Of a stretch of 64,000 nucleotides of DNA, positions 25,495 to 33,272 are shown piece by piece. Position numbers and translations under genes: made by a program. Below the pieces are notes generated by a model, which saw only the letters and a program-made list of their open reading frames with translations, did not search any database and was not told the origin of the DNA. Where the stretch lies: positions 62,001-126,000 of the forward strand of contig JALCRQ010000001.1 in NCBI GenBank assembly GCA_022652655.1, read 5' to 3'. The stretch's first letter is position 1. Each line of letters starts with the position of its first letter. This DNA comes from Oscillibacter sp. (GTDB lineage Bacteria; Bacillota; Clostridia; Oscillospirales; Oscillospiraceae).

Positions 25495-26715
25495 ATGAAA
25501 AAACTTTTCAGATGCCTGGCGATTGCCCTGGCGGCATCGCTGACGATTGTCTCCGCGGCTGCCGCCCGGCCCGCCAAGCTGATTGCCCTGACGTTTGATG
25601 ACGGCCCCAGTCCGGAGTATACGCCGCAGGTGTTGGATGTTCTGGAGCGGAAACAGGTCAACGCCACATTTTTCCTGGTGGGGAGATGGCTCAGCGGAAA
25701 CGAGGCCATCCTCCGGCGTATGGCGGCGGGGGGAAACCAAATCGCCAGCCACACCTGGGATCACGTCGAGCTCACTGAGCTCTCCGACCGGGAGATTCAA
25801 AAAAGCGTCGCCGATACTGCGGCGAAGCTCACAGAGATTACCGGCCAGACGGGCTTTATGGTGCGTCCGCCCTGCGGAAGCCGCAGCCCCCGCGTCCTGC
25901 AGGCCATCGGCGCGCCGGTGATCCTGTGGAGCGTGGACGCCGCCGCCGGGAAAACGGTGCCGGCAAAGGAGCTGGTGCGCCGGACGCTGTCCCGGGCTTC
26001 GGACGGCGGCATCATTCTGCTGCACGATACCACGGCGGCCAACGCAGACGCGGTGGAGGGCATCATTGACGGACTGCACAGCCGGGGCTACGAGTTTGTC
26101 ACCGTTGGGGAGCTCCTCCGCCTCCGGGGCGTCTCTCCCCAGAGTGGCGTCCTCTACCGGAAGGCGCCGGCCGCGGGAAACGGCGCGGAGACCTCGGGCA
26201 CCTGGGCGTCCGGCGCCATCCGGACTATGGCCGACCGGGGCTACATGACCGGGGATGGGAACGGCTGGCATCCCGGCCGCGCGCTGAGCCGGGCGCAGGC
26301 GGTGACGGTGCTCTGGCGCGTCGGCGGCCGGATGGCGGAGAACGGCAGCGAGCCCGCCTTCCCGGATGTTCCCCAATCGGCCTATTATGCCCGGGCGGCG
26401 GCCTGGGCGAGGGAGAACGGCGTGCTCCGGGGGGAAAAGGACGGCAGCATGAACCCAAACGCTCCGGTGACCCGGGAGGAGTTCTACGTCATGCTGGCCC
26501 GCCTGGCCCGTCGGAAGGGCAACGACGGGGCCCGGACGGACAAGCCTGCGGCCTATCCCGACGATGCGCGGATTGACCGCTGGGCGCTTCTGGGGGTGGA
26601 GACGGTCCGGAACATGGGCTTCTCCTCCCGGAACGACGTGGAGCTCTTCCGCCCCCGGGACTGGACAACCCGGGCGGAAGCCGCGGAAGTGCTGAACTGG
26701 TATATCGGGCTTTAA
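25495..26715 (+). CDS. Polysaccharide deacetylase with S-layer homology (SLH) domains
   Basis: A secreted cell-wall enzyme of 406 aa. Residues 1-24 are a Sec signal peptide. The NodB (CE4) domain spans about 27-220, with motif 1 TFDDGPS (metal Asp), motif 2 SHTWDH (metal His), motif 3 RPPCGSRS and motif 5 LLHDT. Motif 3 has Cys where Tyr is usual (RPPYG). About 180 residues resembling SLH repeats follow ([56 protein letters not shown]), which should anchor it to wall polymers. The ATG at 25495 follows GAAAGGAGCG. Confidence 0.93.
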   Translation: MKKLFRCLAIALAASLTIVSAAAARPAKLIALTFDDGPSPEYTPQVLDVLERKQVNATFFLVGRWLSGNEAILRRMAAGGNQIASHTWDHVELTELSDREIQKSVADTAAKLTEITGQTGFMVRPPCGSRSPRVLQAIGAPVILWSVDAAAGKTVPAKELVRRTLSRASDGGIILLHDTTAANADAVEGIIDGLHSRGYEFVTVGELLRLRGVSPQSGVLYRKAPAAGNGAETSGTWASGAIRTMADRGYMTGDGNGWHPGRALSRAQAVTVLWRVGGRMAENGSEPAFPDVPQSAYYARAAAWARENGVLRGEKDGSMNPNAPVTREEFYVMLARLARRKGNDGARTDKPAAYPDDARIDRWALLGVETVRNMGFSSRNDVELFRPRDWTTRAEAAEVLNWYIGL

Positions 26716-26762
26716 AAAAGCAGTCCGGGAAGCGCCGCATGGGCACTTCCCGGACTGCTTTT
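26714..26762. terminator. Bidirectional terminator
   Basis: A long stem (AAGCAGTCCGGGAAG with its complement) flanked by A6 and T4, between the convergent deacetylase gene and the fakA-like gene. Confidence 0.88.
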
Positions 26763-26817
26763 CGTTTTTGACTTTCCCCCGGACGGGGCTGCGCGCCGCA
26801 GATCCGGCTTCAAGGGC

Positions 26818-28506
26818 TTACTCCATCGAGATGATGTAGTAATAGACCGGCTGTCCTCCGGAGAGTACGGAGACCTCCGCGCCGGGGCAGCGCTCCTCAA
26901 AGAGCTTTCCGGCCTTTTCTGCGTCTGCCTGCTCCACATCGGAGCCGAAGTACAGCGAGATGAAGGAGGAGCCGCGGTCTGCCGCGTCGGCAGCCAGCTT
27001 TTCCAAAAGGACGGAGAGGTCGGCATCGGTGCCGAAGAGCTTCCCCTCCTCCAGAGCCAGGTAGTCGCCCTCCCTGATGTCGAAGCCGTCGAAGTCGGAA
27101 TTCCGGGCGGCGTAGGTGATCTGCGCGGTGGTGACGGCGCCCAGGGAGCCGTTCATGGCCTCCTCGATCTCCTGCTCCTCCTGGGACTCAAAATCCACAT
27201 TCATCATGGCAGTGATTCCCTGGGGAACGGTTTTGGAGGGAATGACCACCACTTTTTTCTCGGTCAGCGCGGCGCACTGCTGAGCGGCCATGATGATGTT
27301 GCCGTTGTTGGGCAGCACAAACACCGTCTCGGCGGGGATGGCGTTGACTCCCTCCAGAATACTCTGGGTGGAGGGGTTCATGGTCTGTCCGCCGGAGACC
27401 ACCCGGTCGGCCCCTAGATCCCGGAACAGGGCGGCCAGCCCGTCGCCGGCGCAGACTGCCAGAAAACCGAATTTCTTTTCCGGAGCTGCGGTCCCGCCGC
27501 CTGCCGGTTCGTCCGGCGCGGCCTGGGGAGCCTCCTCGTTTTCCAGGTCATCCGTGCTCTGCACCTTTTTTCCGGCGGCCAGATCGTCGTGCTGGGTGCG
27601 CATATTCTCGATCTTCGCCAGCTCCAGCGTGCCGTATTTCTGGGCCTCGCTGAGGGCGTCGCCGGGGATGTTGGTATGCACGTGCACCTTAAAGGCCTCG
27701 TCGTCCTCGCCGATGACCAGGCTGTCGCCGATGCTGCCCAGGTACGTCCGCAGCGGCTCCAGGGATTTCTCGACGGTTTTGCGCACGATAAACACCGTGT
27801 CGAAGGCGAAGGTGATCTCTCCGGTGGAGAAGGCGGCAAAGTCGGCCTTGTCCTGGGGAGCCTCCGACTCCTCGGAAAGCTCCGGCACCGGTTCGCCCCG
27901 GAGCTCGGAGAGCATGCCCTCCAGAATAATGAGAAAGCCCTTGCCGCCGGCGTCCACCACGCCGGCCTTCTTCAAAACCGGATTCATATCCACAGTCTGC
28001 GCCAGGGTCTCCCGGCCCTCCCGGATGGCCTCGTCCAGCATGGACTCCACATCCGCTCCGGCCTCCGCCGCGTCCACGGCGCGCTTGGCGGCCAGACGGG
28101 ACACGGTCAGCACGGTGCCCTCGGCGGGCTTCATCACGGCCTTGTAGGCGGAGGACACGCCCTCCTGCATGGCTGCGGCGAAGGCGCGGGCGTCGGCGCT
28201 CTGCCTGCCCTTGAGCCCCTTGGAGATGCCGCGGAACAGCAGGGAGAGAATGACGCCGGAGTTGCCCCGGGCGCCCCGCAGCAGCGCGGAGGCGGTGGCG
28301 GAGGCGGCCTGATCCAGGGAGGCGGGCTCGCACTTGCGCAGCTCCGCCACCGCGGTATTGATGGTCATGCTCATATTGGTGCCGGTGTCTCCGTCCGGGA
28401 CGGGGAACACGTTCAGATCGTTGATGGACTGTTTCTGCACCGAGATACAGGCGGCGCCGTGAAGAATCATGCGCTTGAACAGCGTTCCGCTGATTTGTTC
28501 TGTCAT
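26818..28506 (-). CDS. fakA: DAK2-domain fatty acid kinase, FakA-like (YloV)
   Basis: A 562-aa protein with an N-terminal DAK2 kinase domain (NVFPVPDGDTGTNMSMT, metal-binding Asp cluster; LRGARGNSGVILSLLFRG), a central FakA domain, and a C-terminal DegV-like half (VFVLPNNGNIIMAAQQ). FakA phosphorylates exogenous fatty acids held by FakB/DegV proteins. The ATG at 28506 is ten bases after GGGAGGA; the TTG at 28515 is too close. It lies 16 bp after asp23, as in many Firmicutes. Confidence 0.92.
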   Translation of the reverse strand: MTEQISGTLFKRMILHGAACISVQKQSINDLNVFPVPDGDTGTNMSMTINTAVAELRKCEPASLDQAASATASALLRGARGNSGVILSLLFRGISKGLKGRQSADARAFAAAMQEGVSSAYKAVMKPAEGTVLTVSRLAAKRAVDAAEAGADVESMLDEAIREGRETLAQTVDMNPVLKKAGVVDAGGKGFLIILEGMLSELRGEPVPELSEESEAPQDKADFAAFSTGEITFAFDTVFIVRKTVEKSLEPLRTYLGSIGDSLVIGEDDEAFKVHVHTNIPGDALSEAQKYGTLELAKIENMRTQHDDLAAGKKVQSTDDLENEEAPQAAPDEPAGGGTAAPEKKFGFLAVCAGDGLAALFRDLGADRVVSGGQTMNPSTQSILEGVNAIPAETVFVLPNNGNIIMAAQQCAALTEKKVVVIPSKTVPQGITAMMNVDFESQEEQEIEEAMNGSLGAVTTAQITYAARNSDFDGFDIREGDYLALEEGKLFGTDADLSVLLEKLAADAADRGSSFISLYFGSDVEQADAEKAGKLFEERCPGAEVSVLSGGQPVYYYIISME

Positions 28507-28522
28507 TGGTTGCAATCCTCCC

Positions 28523-28873
28523 TCACAGGGTCATGGAGTCGACACAGACGGTTACCCGCTTGACGTTGACGCCGGTATTCTTGGTGACCACATACTGCAC
28601 CTCGCTCATAATGGAACGGCAGACCGCAGGGAGATTGACGCCGTTTTCCACAATGATGTGCAGCTCGATGGAAATGGTGTTGTCGTCGTGATAGGTAATG
28701 CTGACGCCCTTGCTCATGGCTTCCCGGCGCAGCAGATGGACGAGCCCGTCGGTCATGGAGCGGTACGCCATGCCCTTGACGCCGAAACAGTTGGTGGCGG
28801 CGATGCCGGTAATGCTGGAGAATACGGCGCTGCTGACGGTGATTTCGCCCCGTTCGGTTTTGAACTGTATCAT
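28523..28873 (-). CDS. Asp23/Gls24 family envelope stress protein
   Basis: A 116-aa alkaline-shock-protein-23 family member. Family motifs are GEITVSSAVFSSITGIAATNCFGVKGMA and VNLPAVCRSIMSEVQYVVTKNTGVNVKRVTVCVD. The ATG at 28873 follows AAAGAAAGGACG. It is co-transcribed with the downstream fakA-like gene, as is usual for the YloU/YloV pair. Thought to act at the membrane or envelope; molecular role unclear. Confidence 0.92.
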   Translation of the reverse strand: MIQFKTERGEITVSSAVFSSITGIAATNCFGVKGMAYRSMTDGLVHLLRREAMSKGVSITYHDDNTISIELHIIVENGVNLPAVCRSIMSEVQYVVTKNTGVNVKRVTVCVDSMTL

Positions 28874-28951
28874 GAAAACGTCCTTTCTTTCCGGATGATT
28901 GAAAAGGAGAGGAACAGGCTCCCAGGCGGAGCGTTCCATACTTGAGACCCT

Positions 28952-28980
28952 ATTATATACGGTCTGCGGGCAAAGCACAA
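28952..28980 (-). promoter_or_regulatory. asp23-fakA promoter
   Basis: Minus strand TTGTGC (28975-28980) and a consensus TATAAT (28952-28957), 17-bp spacer. Confidence 0.8.
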
Positions 28981-29133
28981 GCCTAAAAAGAGACGCCTGT
29001 CCGGTCATTTTTTCCGATTTCTATTGAAAAACCCCCGCGGTTGACGTAAAATAAACAAAATAACAGCGCCGGCCCCGTTTGCGGACCGGCTTCCGGCCCG
29101 CGCACGGGGCGGAATGCAAAAGGAGAGAACACC

Positions 29134-29706
29134 ATGCGCGTGATTACCGGAACTGCCCGGGGCCGCCGGCTTCGGGAGCTCCCGGGTCTGGAGACCCGCC
29201 CCACCGCCGATCGGGTGAAGGAGGGGCTTTTCAGCGCGATTCAGTTTGAAATTGAGGGCCGGCGCGTGCTGGATCTGTTTGCAGGCACCGGCCAGCTGGG
29301 CATCGAGGCCCTGTCCCGGGGCGCTGTGTCCGCCGTGTTTGTGGACCGGAGGCCCGACGCCGCGGCGCTGATCCGGGAGAACCTGAAGCTCACGGGGCTT
29401 TTTGACCGGGGGAATGTGCGGGCGGGGGACTCCATGGAATACCTCAAATGCACCCGGGAGAAGTTCGACCTCATTTTTTTGGATCCGCCGTATGAGGCGG
29501 GACTGCTGGAGCCTGCGCTGGCCCATATCGCGCGGTACGACCTGCTGACTCCGGGCGGAATTATCACGGCGGAGAGCCCGGCGGACCGGCGCCTTCCCGC
29601 TCTGGCGGCGCCCTATGCCATCAGCCGGATATACCGCTACGGGAAGATCGGTCTGACCATCTATCGCCGTTCCGACGGCGATGGGGACGGAGGAAGCGCG
29701 CAATGA
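29134..29706 (+). CDS. rsmD: 16S rRNA (guanine(966)-N(2))-methyltransferase RsmD
   Basis: A SAM-dependent rRNA methylase of 190 aa. It starts MRVITGTARGRRL, has the SAM motif LDLFAGTGQLGIEALSRGA and the catalytic DPPYEAG (N/DPPY). The ATG follows AAAAGGAGAG. It overlaps coaD by four bases, the common rsmD-coaD order. Confidence 0.95.
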   Translation: MRVITGTARGRRLRELPGLETRPTADRVKEGLFSAIQFEIEGRRVLDLFAGTGQLGIEALSRGAVSAVFVDRRPDAAALIRENLKLTGLFDRGNVRAGDSMEYLKCTREKFDLIFLDPPYEAGLLEPALAHIARYDLLTPGGIITAESPADRRLPALAAPYAISRIYRYGKIGLTIYRRSDGDGDGGSAQ

Positions 29707-30191
29707 GAACGGCAATCTGCTCCGGCACCTTTGATCCCATTACACTGGGCCATCTGGACGTCATCCGGCGGGCCGCCGCGTGTTTTGACCGGGTGTGCGT
29801 ATGCGTGGTGCCCAACGCCGAGAAGCGCAGCCAGATGTTTTCCCCGGAGGAAAAGCTCCTGCTGGTGCGCACCGCCGTGGCGGAGCTGCCCAACGTGGAG
29901 GCCGAGCTGTGGCCGGGCCTTTTGGCGGAGTTTGCCCGCCGGCACGGCGCGTCCGTCATTGTCCGGGGCGTCCGGAATACTACGGACTTCAATCTGGAAT
30001 ATCAGATGGCGCAGATCAACCACGGGCTCGACGGGGAGCTGGAGACCGTGTTTCTGCCGGCTGCCGCAGAGTATCAGCATTTCAGCTCCTCCATGGCGCG
30101 GGAGATGATCCGCTACCGCCAGCCGCTGGAAAAATATCTTCCGGCGTCGATTCTGCCCCTGGTGCGGAAAATGAGAAAGGAAGAGGACTGA
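29703..30191 (+). CDS. coaD: Pantetheine-phosphate adenylyltransferase
   Basis: The penultimate step of coenzyme A synthesis. The 162-aa length is normal. Motifs are SGTFDPITLGHLDVI (T/HxGH nucleotidyltransferase), RGVRNTTDFNLEYQMAQIN and HFSSSMAREM. The start overlaps the rsmD stop (ATGA). Confidence 0.97.
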   Translation: MRTAICSGTFDPITLGHLDVIRRAAACFDRVCVCVVPNAEKRSQMFSPEEKLLLVRTAVAELPNVEAELWPGLLAEFARRHGASVIVRGVRNTTDFNLEYQMAQINHGLDGELETVFLPAAAEYQHFSSSMAREMIRYRQPLEKYLPASILPLVRKMRKEED

Positions 30192-30192
30192 C

Positions 30193-30744
30193 ATGGCCAA
30201 CAACGATGATGTGAATCGCCTGATCGACTTGATCTACGAGAAGATTGAGGATGCCAAGGCCCCGGCCCTGAAACCCGGAATGAGCATGGTGGACCGGGAC
30301 GAGACGCTGGATCTGCTGGATGAGCTGCGGGCGCAGCTTCCCATTGAGATCAAGCGCGCGCAGGAGCTGCTGGCCGCACGGGAAAAATTTGTGGAGGACG
30401 CCAAGCGGGATGTGGACCGCATGATGCGCCAGGCGGAGCTGGAGGCAAAGGCCAAGGTGTCCGAGAGCGAGGTGCTCACCGCCGCCAAGCAGCGGGCACG
30501 GGACATCGTCGCCCACGCGGAGGACCGCTGCCGCCAGATGTATCAGGTGACCAACGAGTACGCCGAGGACGCGCTCTCCCGCACCGAGGAGGCCGTACAG
30601 ATGGCGCTGGAGGAGGTCAAGCAGTCCCGCGTCCGCTTCCGCAACGCCTCCGCCGCCAAGATGCAGGAGCAGCGGGACAAGCTGAATCCCAAACCCGGAC
30701 AGGATTCCGGAGTGGATTCCAACAATACATCCGATAAAATCTAA
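30193..30744 (+). CDS. Coiled-coil protein of unknown function downstream of coaD
   Basis: A 183-aa, strongly charged protein, nearly all predicted helix and coiled coil (residues 40-165; IEIKRAQELLAAREKFVEDAKRDVDRMMRQAELEAKAKV). It has no signal peptide or membrane helix. Such proteins next to coaD are often annotated as 'ATPase' or ATP synthase subunit B-like because of the coiled coil, but no nucleotide-binding motif is visible. It starts one base after coaD, so it belongs to the same operon. A DivIVA- or scaffold-like role is only a guess. Confidence 0.75.
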   Translation: MANNDDVNRLIDLIYEKIEDAKAPALKPGMSMVDRDETLDLLDELRAQLPIEIKRAQELLAAREKFVEDAKRDVDRMMRQAELEAKAKVSESEVLTAAKQRARDIVAHAEDRCRQMYQVTNEYAEDALSRTEEAVQMALEEVKQSRVRFRNASAAKMQEQRDKLNPKPGQDSGVDSNNTSDKI

Positions 30745-30821
30745 AAAAGTTTGTTGAATTTGACGAATAATATTTGGAAACTTTTTTAGAAATACAAGAT
30801 TTAGCGTAATTTGAAATAAAT

Positions 30822-30865
30822 AAAAGCATCCGGCACAAGATCTTGTGCCGGATGCTTTTATGTTT
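30822..30865. terminator. Terminator after the rsmD-coaD operon
   Basis: A perfect 19-bp stem AAAAGCATCCGGCACAAGA with its complement (30841-30859), then TATG and T-rich sequence. Confidence 0.92.
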
Positions 30866-30975
30866 TTATGACAACCAAAAACGAAAAAGTAGAACGTCCG
30901 TTTGAAAAGCTGAATTTCGGAGCAAAAACGCGTCATTTTGGCAGTTTCGGCTGGGTTTCTGCAATAAAAAAAACC

Positions 30976-31004
30976 TTGCAATTCCAGGGATTTTTGCATA
31001 TACT
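30976..31004 (+). promoter_or_regulatory. mraZ/dcw promoter
   Basis: TTGCAA (30976-30981) and TATACT (30999-31004) with a 17-bp spacer, 92 bp before mraZ. It is the only strong promoter seen for the mraZ-murG run. Confidence 0.8.
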
Positions 31005-31015
31005 CAACATGTGAA

Positions 31016-31051
31016 GGGGGGAAAAGTGGTGGAGGATGCCATGAAGTGGGT
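31016..31051 (+). promoter_or_regulatory. Putative MraZ-binding repeats
   Basis: G-rich hexamers GGGGGA (31016), GTGGTG (31026) and GTGGGT (31046) are phased by 10 or 20 bp just downstream of the promoter. MraZ is known to bind phased GTGG/TGGG-type repeats upstream of its own gene, so autoregulation is likely. Confidence 0.5.
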
Positions 31052-31095
31052 CATATCTCCATGCTTTTCCCACAACGGCGAAGGAGGAACGGGCG

Positions 31096-31545
31096 ATGGC
31101 GCGGCTGCTTGGAAAATCCAATAACAGCATCGACACCAAGGGCCGGCTCGTGATCCCGGCCGCCATGCGCGAGGAGCTGGGCGGCCGGTTTTACATCACC
31201 ATCGGCGCCGCCGGCTGCGTTGCCATCTACCCCGAGAGCAAGTGGGAGCAGATTTCCGAGGATGCGGACGAGCTGCCCTATACCGAGGCCGACGCCCTGA
31301 GCCTGCTGTACGCCTTCGGCGCGCAGTGCGAGCCGGACGGACAGGGCCGGATCCTGATTCCCGCCAATCTGCGCCAGTACGCGGGACTGAAGAAAAACGC
31401 CACCATCGTGGGAAAGAACACCTACGCCGAGATCTGGGATGAAAAGGCATGGAACTCCCGGGAGAAGGAGCTGCTGGAGAACAGCGATCTGGCCGCCGCT
31501 ATGGACGCCCTGGCCCGCAGCCGCCGGACACGCCCGAACAACTGA
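31096..31545 (+). CDS. mraZ: Transcriptional regulator / division protein MraZ
   Basis: First gene of the dcw cluster. It is a 149-aa DNA-binding protein with two AbrB-like (SpoVT-like) halves, each with the signature D-x-x-G-R-hydrophobic-x-[18 protein letters not shown] and [15 protein letters not shown]. The ATG follows GAAGGAGGAACGGGCG. rsmH follows 3 bp downstream. Candidate binding repeats are at 31016-31051. Confidence 0.95.
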   Translation: MARLLGKSNNSIDTKGRLVIPAAMREELGGRFYITIGAAGCVAIYPESKWEQISEDADELPYTEADALSLLYAFGAQCEPDGQGRILIPANLRQYAGLKKNATIVGKNTYAEIWDEKAWNSREKELLENSDLAAAMDALARSRRTRPNN

Positions 31546-31548
31546 GCG

Positions 31549-32496
31549 ATGGAGTATACACACCGTCCTGTTTTACTGCGGGAGTGCCTGGAGGCGCTCC
31601 GCATCCGTCCCGACGGGATCTATGTGGACGGGACCCTGGGCCGCGCGGGGCACTCAATCGAGATTGCCCAAAGGCTGACAACCGGCCGGCTCATCGGGAT
31701 TGACCGCGATCAGGAGGCCATCGACGCCGCCGGCGTGCGGCTGGCTCCCTGGATGGACCGGGTGACGCTGGTGCATCGAAATTTCGCGGAGCTGGACAGC
31801 ATTCTCAGGGAGGCCGGTGTGGCCGGCGCGGACGGAATGCTTTTTGACCTGGGGGTTTCGTCCCCGCAGCTGGACGACCCCGCCAGAGGCTTTTCTTACA
31901 TGCACGACGCGCCGCTGGACATGCGGATGGACGAATCAGCACCCCTCAGCGCCCGGGACGTCGTCAACGAATGGAGCCGGGAGGAGCTGCAGCGGATCCT
32001 CTGGGAGTACGGCGAGGAGCGGTACGCCGGCCGGATCGCGGGAGCGATTGTCCGTGAGCGGGAAAAACGCCCCGTGGAAACCACGCTGGAGCTGGTGGAA
32101 ATTATCAAAAGCGCCATGCCGGGCGCAGCGCTTCGGGAAAAGCAGCATCCGGCAAAGCGAAGCTTTCAGGCCGTGCGCATTGCGGTAAACGGCGAGCTGG
32201 ACGCGCTGGAGCCCATGCTGGAGGCGGCGGTAAACGCCCTGAACCCCGGCGGAAGGCTGGCGGTGATCACGTTCCAGTCCCTGGAGGACCGGATCGTCAA
32301 GCAGACCTTCAGACGCCTGGCCGCGGGCTGCATCTGTCCGCCGGAGTTTCCGGTGTGCGTGTGCGGCAGAAAACCGAAAATTACGCTTCTGAGCCGCAAG
32401 CCGGTAACGGCGGGGGCGGAGGAGCTGGAGGCAAATCCCCGGGCGCGGAGCGCCAAGCTCCGGGCGGCGGAAAAGTGTGATCCGCTGGATATTTGA
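31549..32496 (+). CDS. rsmH: 16S rRNA (cytosine(1402)-N(4))-methyltransferase RsmH
   Basis: A 315-aa methylase (MraW). Motifs are HRPVLLRECLEAL at the start, DGTLGRAGHSIEIA (SAM loop), DGMLFDLGVSSPQLDDPARGFSY, HPAKRSFQAVRIAVNGEL and LAVITFQSLEDRIVKQTF. It has the normal length and second position in the cluster. Confidence 0.97.
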   Translation: MEYTHRPVLLRECLEALRIRPDGIYVDGTLGRAGHSIEIAQRLTTGRLIGIDRDQEAIDAAGVRLAPWMDRVTLVHRNFAELDSILREAGVAGADGMLFDLGVSSPQLDDPARGFSYMHDAPLDMRMDESAPLSARDVVNEWSREELQRILWEYGEERYAGRIAGAIVREREKRPVETTLELVEIIKSAMPGAALREKQHPAKRSFQAVRIAVNGELDALEPMLEAAVNALNPGGRLAVITFQSLEDRIVKQTFRRLAAGCICPPEFPVCVCGRKPKITLLSRKPVTAGAEELEANPRARSAKLRAAEKCDPLDI

Positions 32497-32604
32497 ACAG
32501 ACCTCTGCCGCGGGACGGGCTGTCCCGGGCGGAGGACGGGCCCTTCGGGGAGGGCCGTGAGAGGGCGGAAACGGCCGGAAGGCCGGGAAGAGGAGTGAAA
32601 CGTC

Positions 32605-33156
32605 ATGGCGGCAGCGGCATATCGGGAACTGCGGTATAACCGCAGCGCAACGTACGGTGATCTGGCCTATGATCTGGATCGCGAAACCCGGGAGCGGGAA
32701 CTGCGTCATGCGGGAGAGGTTCGCCGCGAGACGGCCGCCGCTCCGCAGGTGCGGAGTATTCCCCGGGTGCAGACGCGTCAGCGTGAGCATGTCTCGGTTC
32801 TGGCCGTGGCGGGCTTCGCGGTGGTGGCCGTTATGGCGGTGGCGGTGCTGATGAGCCTGGTACAGCTGACGGAGCTGTCCTCCGGCGTGGCCAAGCTGCG
32901 CGGGCAGATTGCAACACTGGAGACGGAGAACGTGTCGCTGACGGCCAAGTATCAGCAGATGTACGACCTGAGCTCCGTAAAAAAGGCGGCGGAGGCCGCC
33001 GGGATGACCAAGCCCGCCTCCAGCCAGGTATACTATCTGGATCTGTCCGACGGCGACAGCGCGGTAGTCTACCGCAAGACGGATTCAGGCGCCCTGGAGC
33101 GGCTTCTGACCTCCCTGAGCCATGGGGTCTACGCGGTAGTGGAATATTTCAACTGA
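32605..33156 (+). CDS. ftsL: FtsL-like division protein
   Basis: A small bitopic protein of 183 aa placed between rsmH and the PBP2 gene, the usual ftsL position. About 60 basic cytoplasmic residues precede one membrane helix (VLAVAGFAVVAVMAVAVLMSL). A short periplasmic-side coiled coil (VAKLRGQIATLETENVSLTAKYQQMYDL) and a tail follow. Sequence conservation in this family is weak, so identity rests on topology and position. The ATG follows GAAGAGGAG. Confidence 0.8.
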   Translation: MAAAAYRELRYNRSATYGDLAYDLDRETRERELRHAGEVRRETAAAPQVRSIPRVQTRQREHVSVLAVAGFAVVAVMAVAVLMSLVQLTELSSGVAKLRGQIATLETENVSLTAKYQQMYDLSSVKKAAEAAGMTKPASSQVYYLDLSDGDSAVVYRKTDSGALERLLTSLSHGVYAVVEYFN

Positions 33157-33272
33157 GCGGAACCATAGAATACGCAGGGAGTAAGAAGGAGGACTTCTTA
33201 CTCCCGCTTGATATTTGGGGTGTGCGCACACAGCCGCTCCCGGGAGCGGAATCAGGGTGAAGGAGTTTTGGT

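Larger units (their letters stand above)
30745..31095. other. Gene-free interval before mraZ
   Basis: This AT-richer stretch holds the coaD-operon terminator (30822-30865), then the mraZ promoter and G-rich MraZ-box-like repeats. No additional open reading frame is convincing. Confidence 0.7.
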
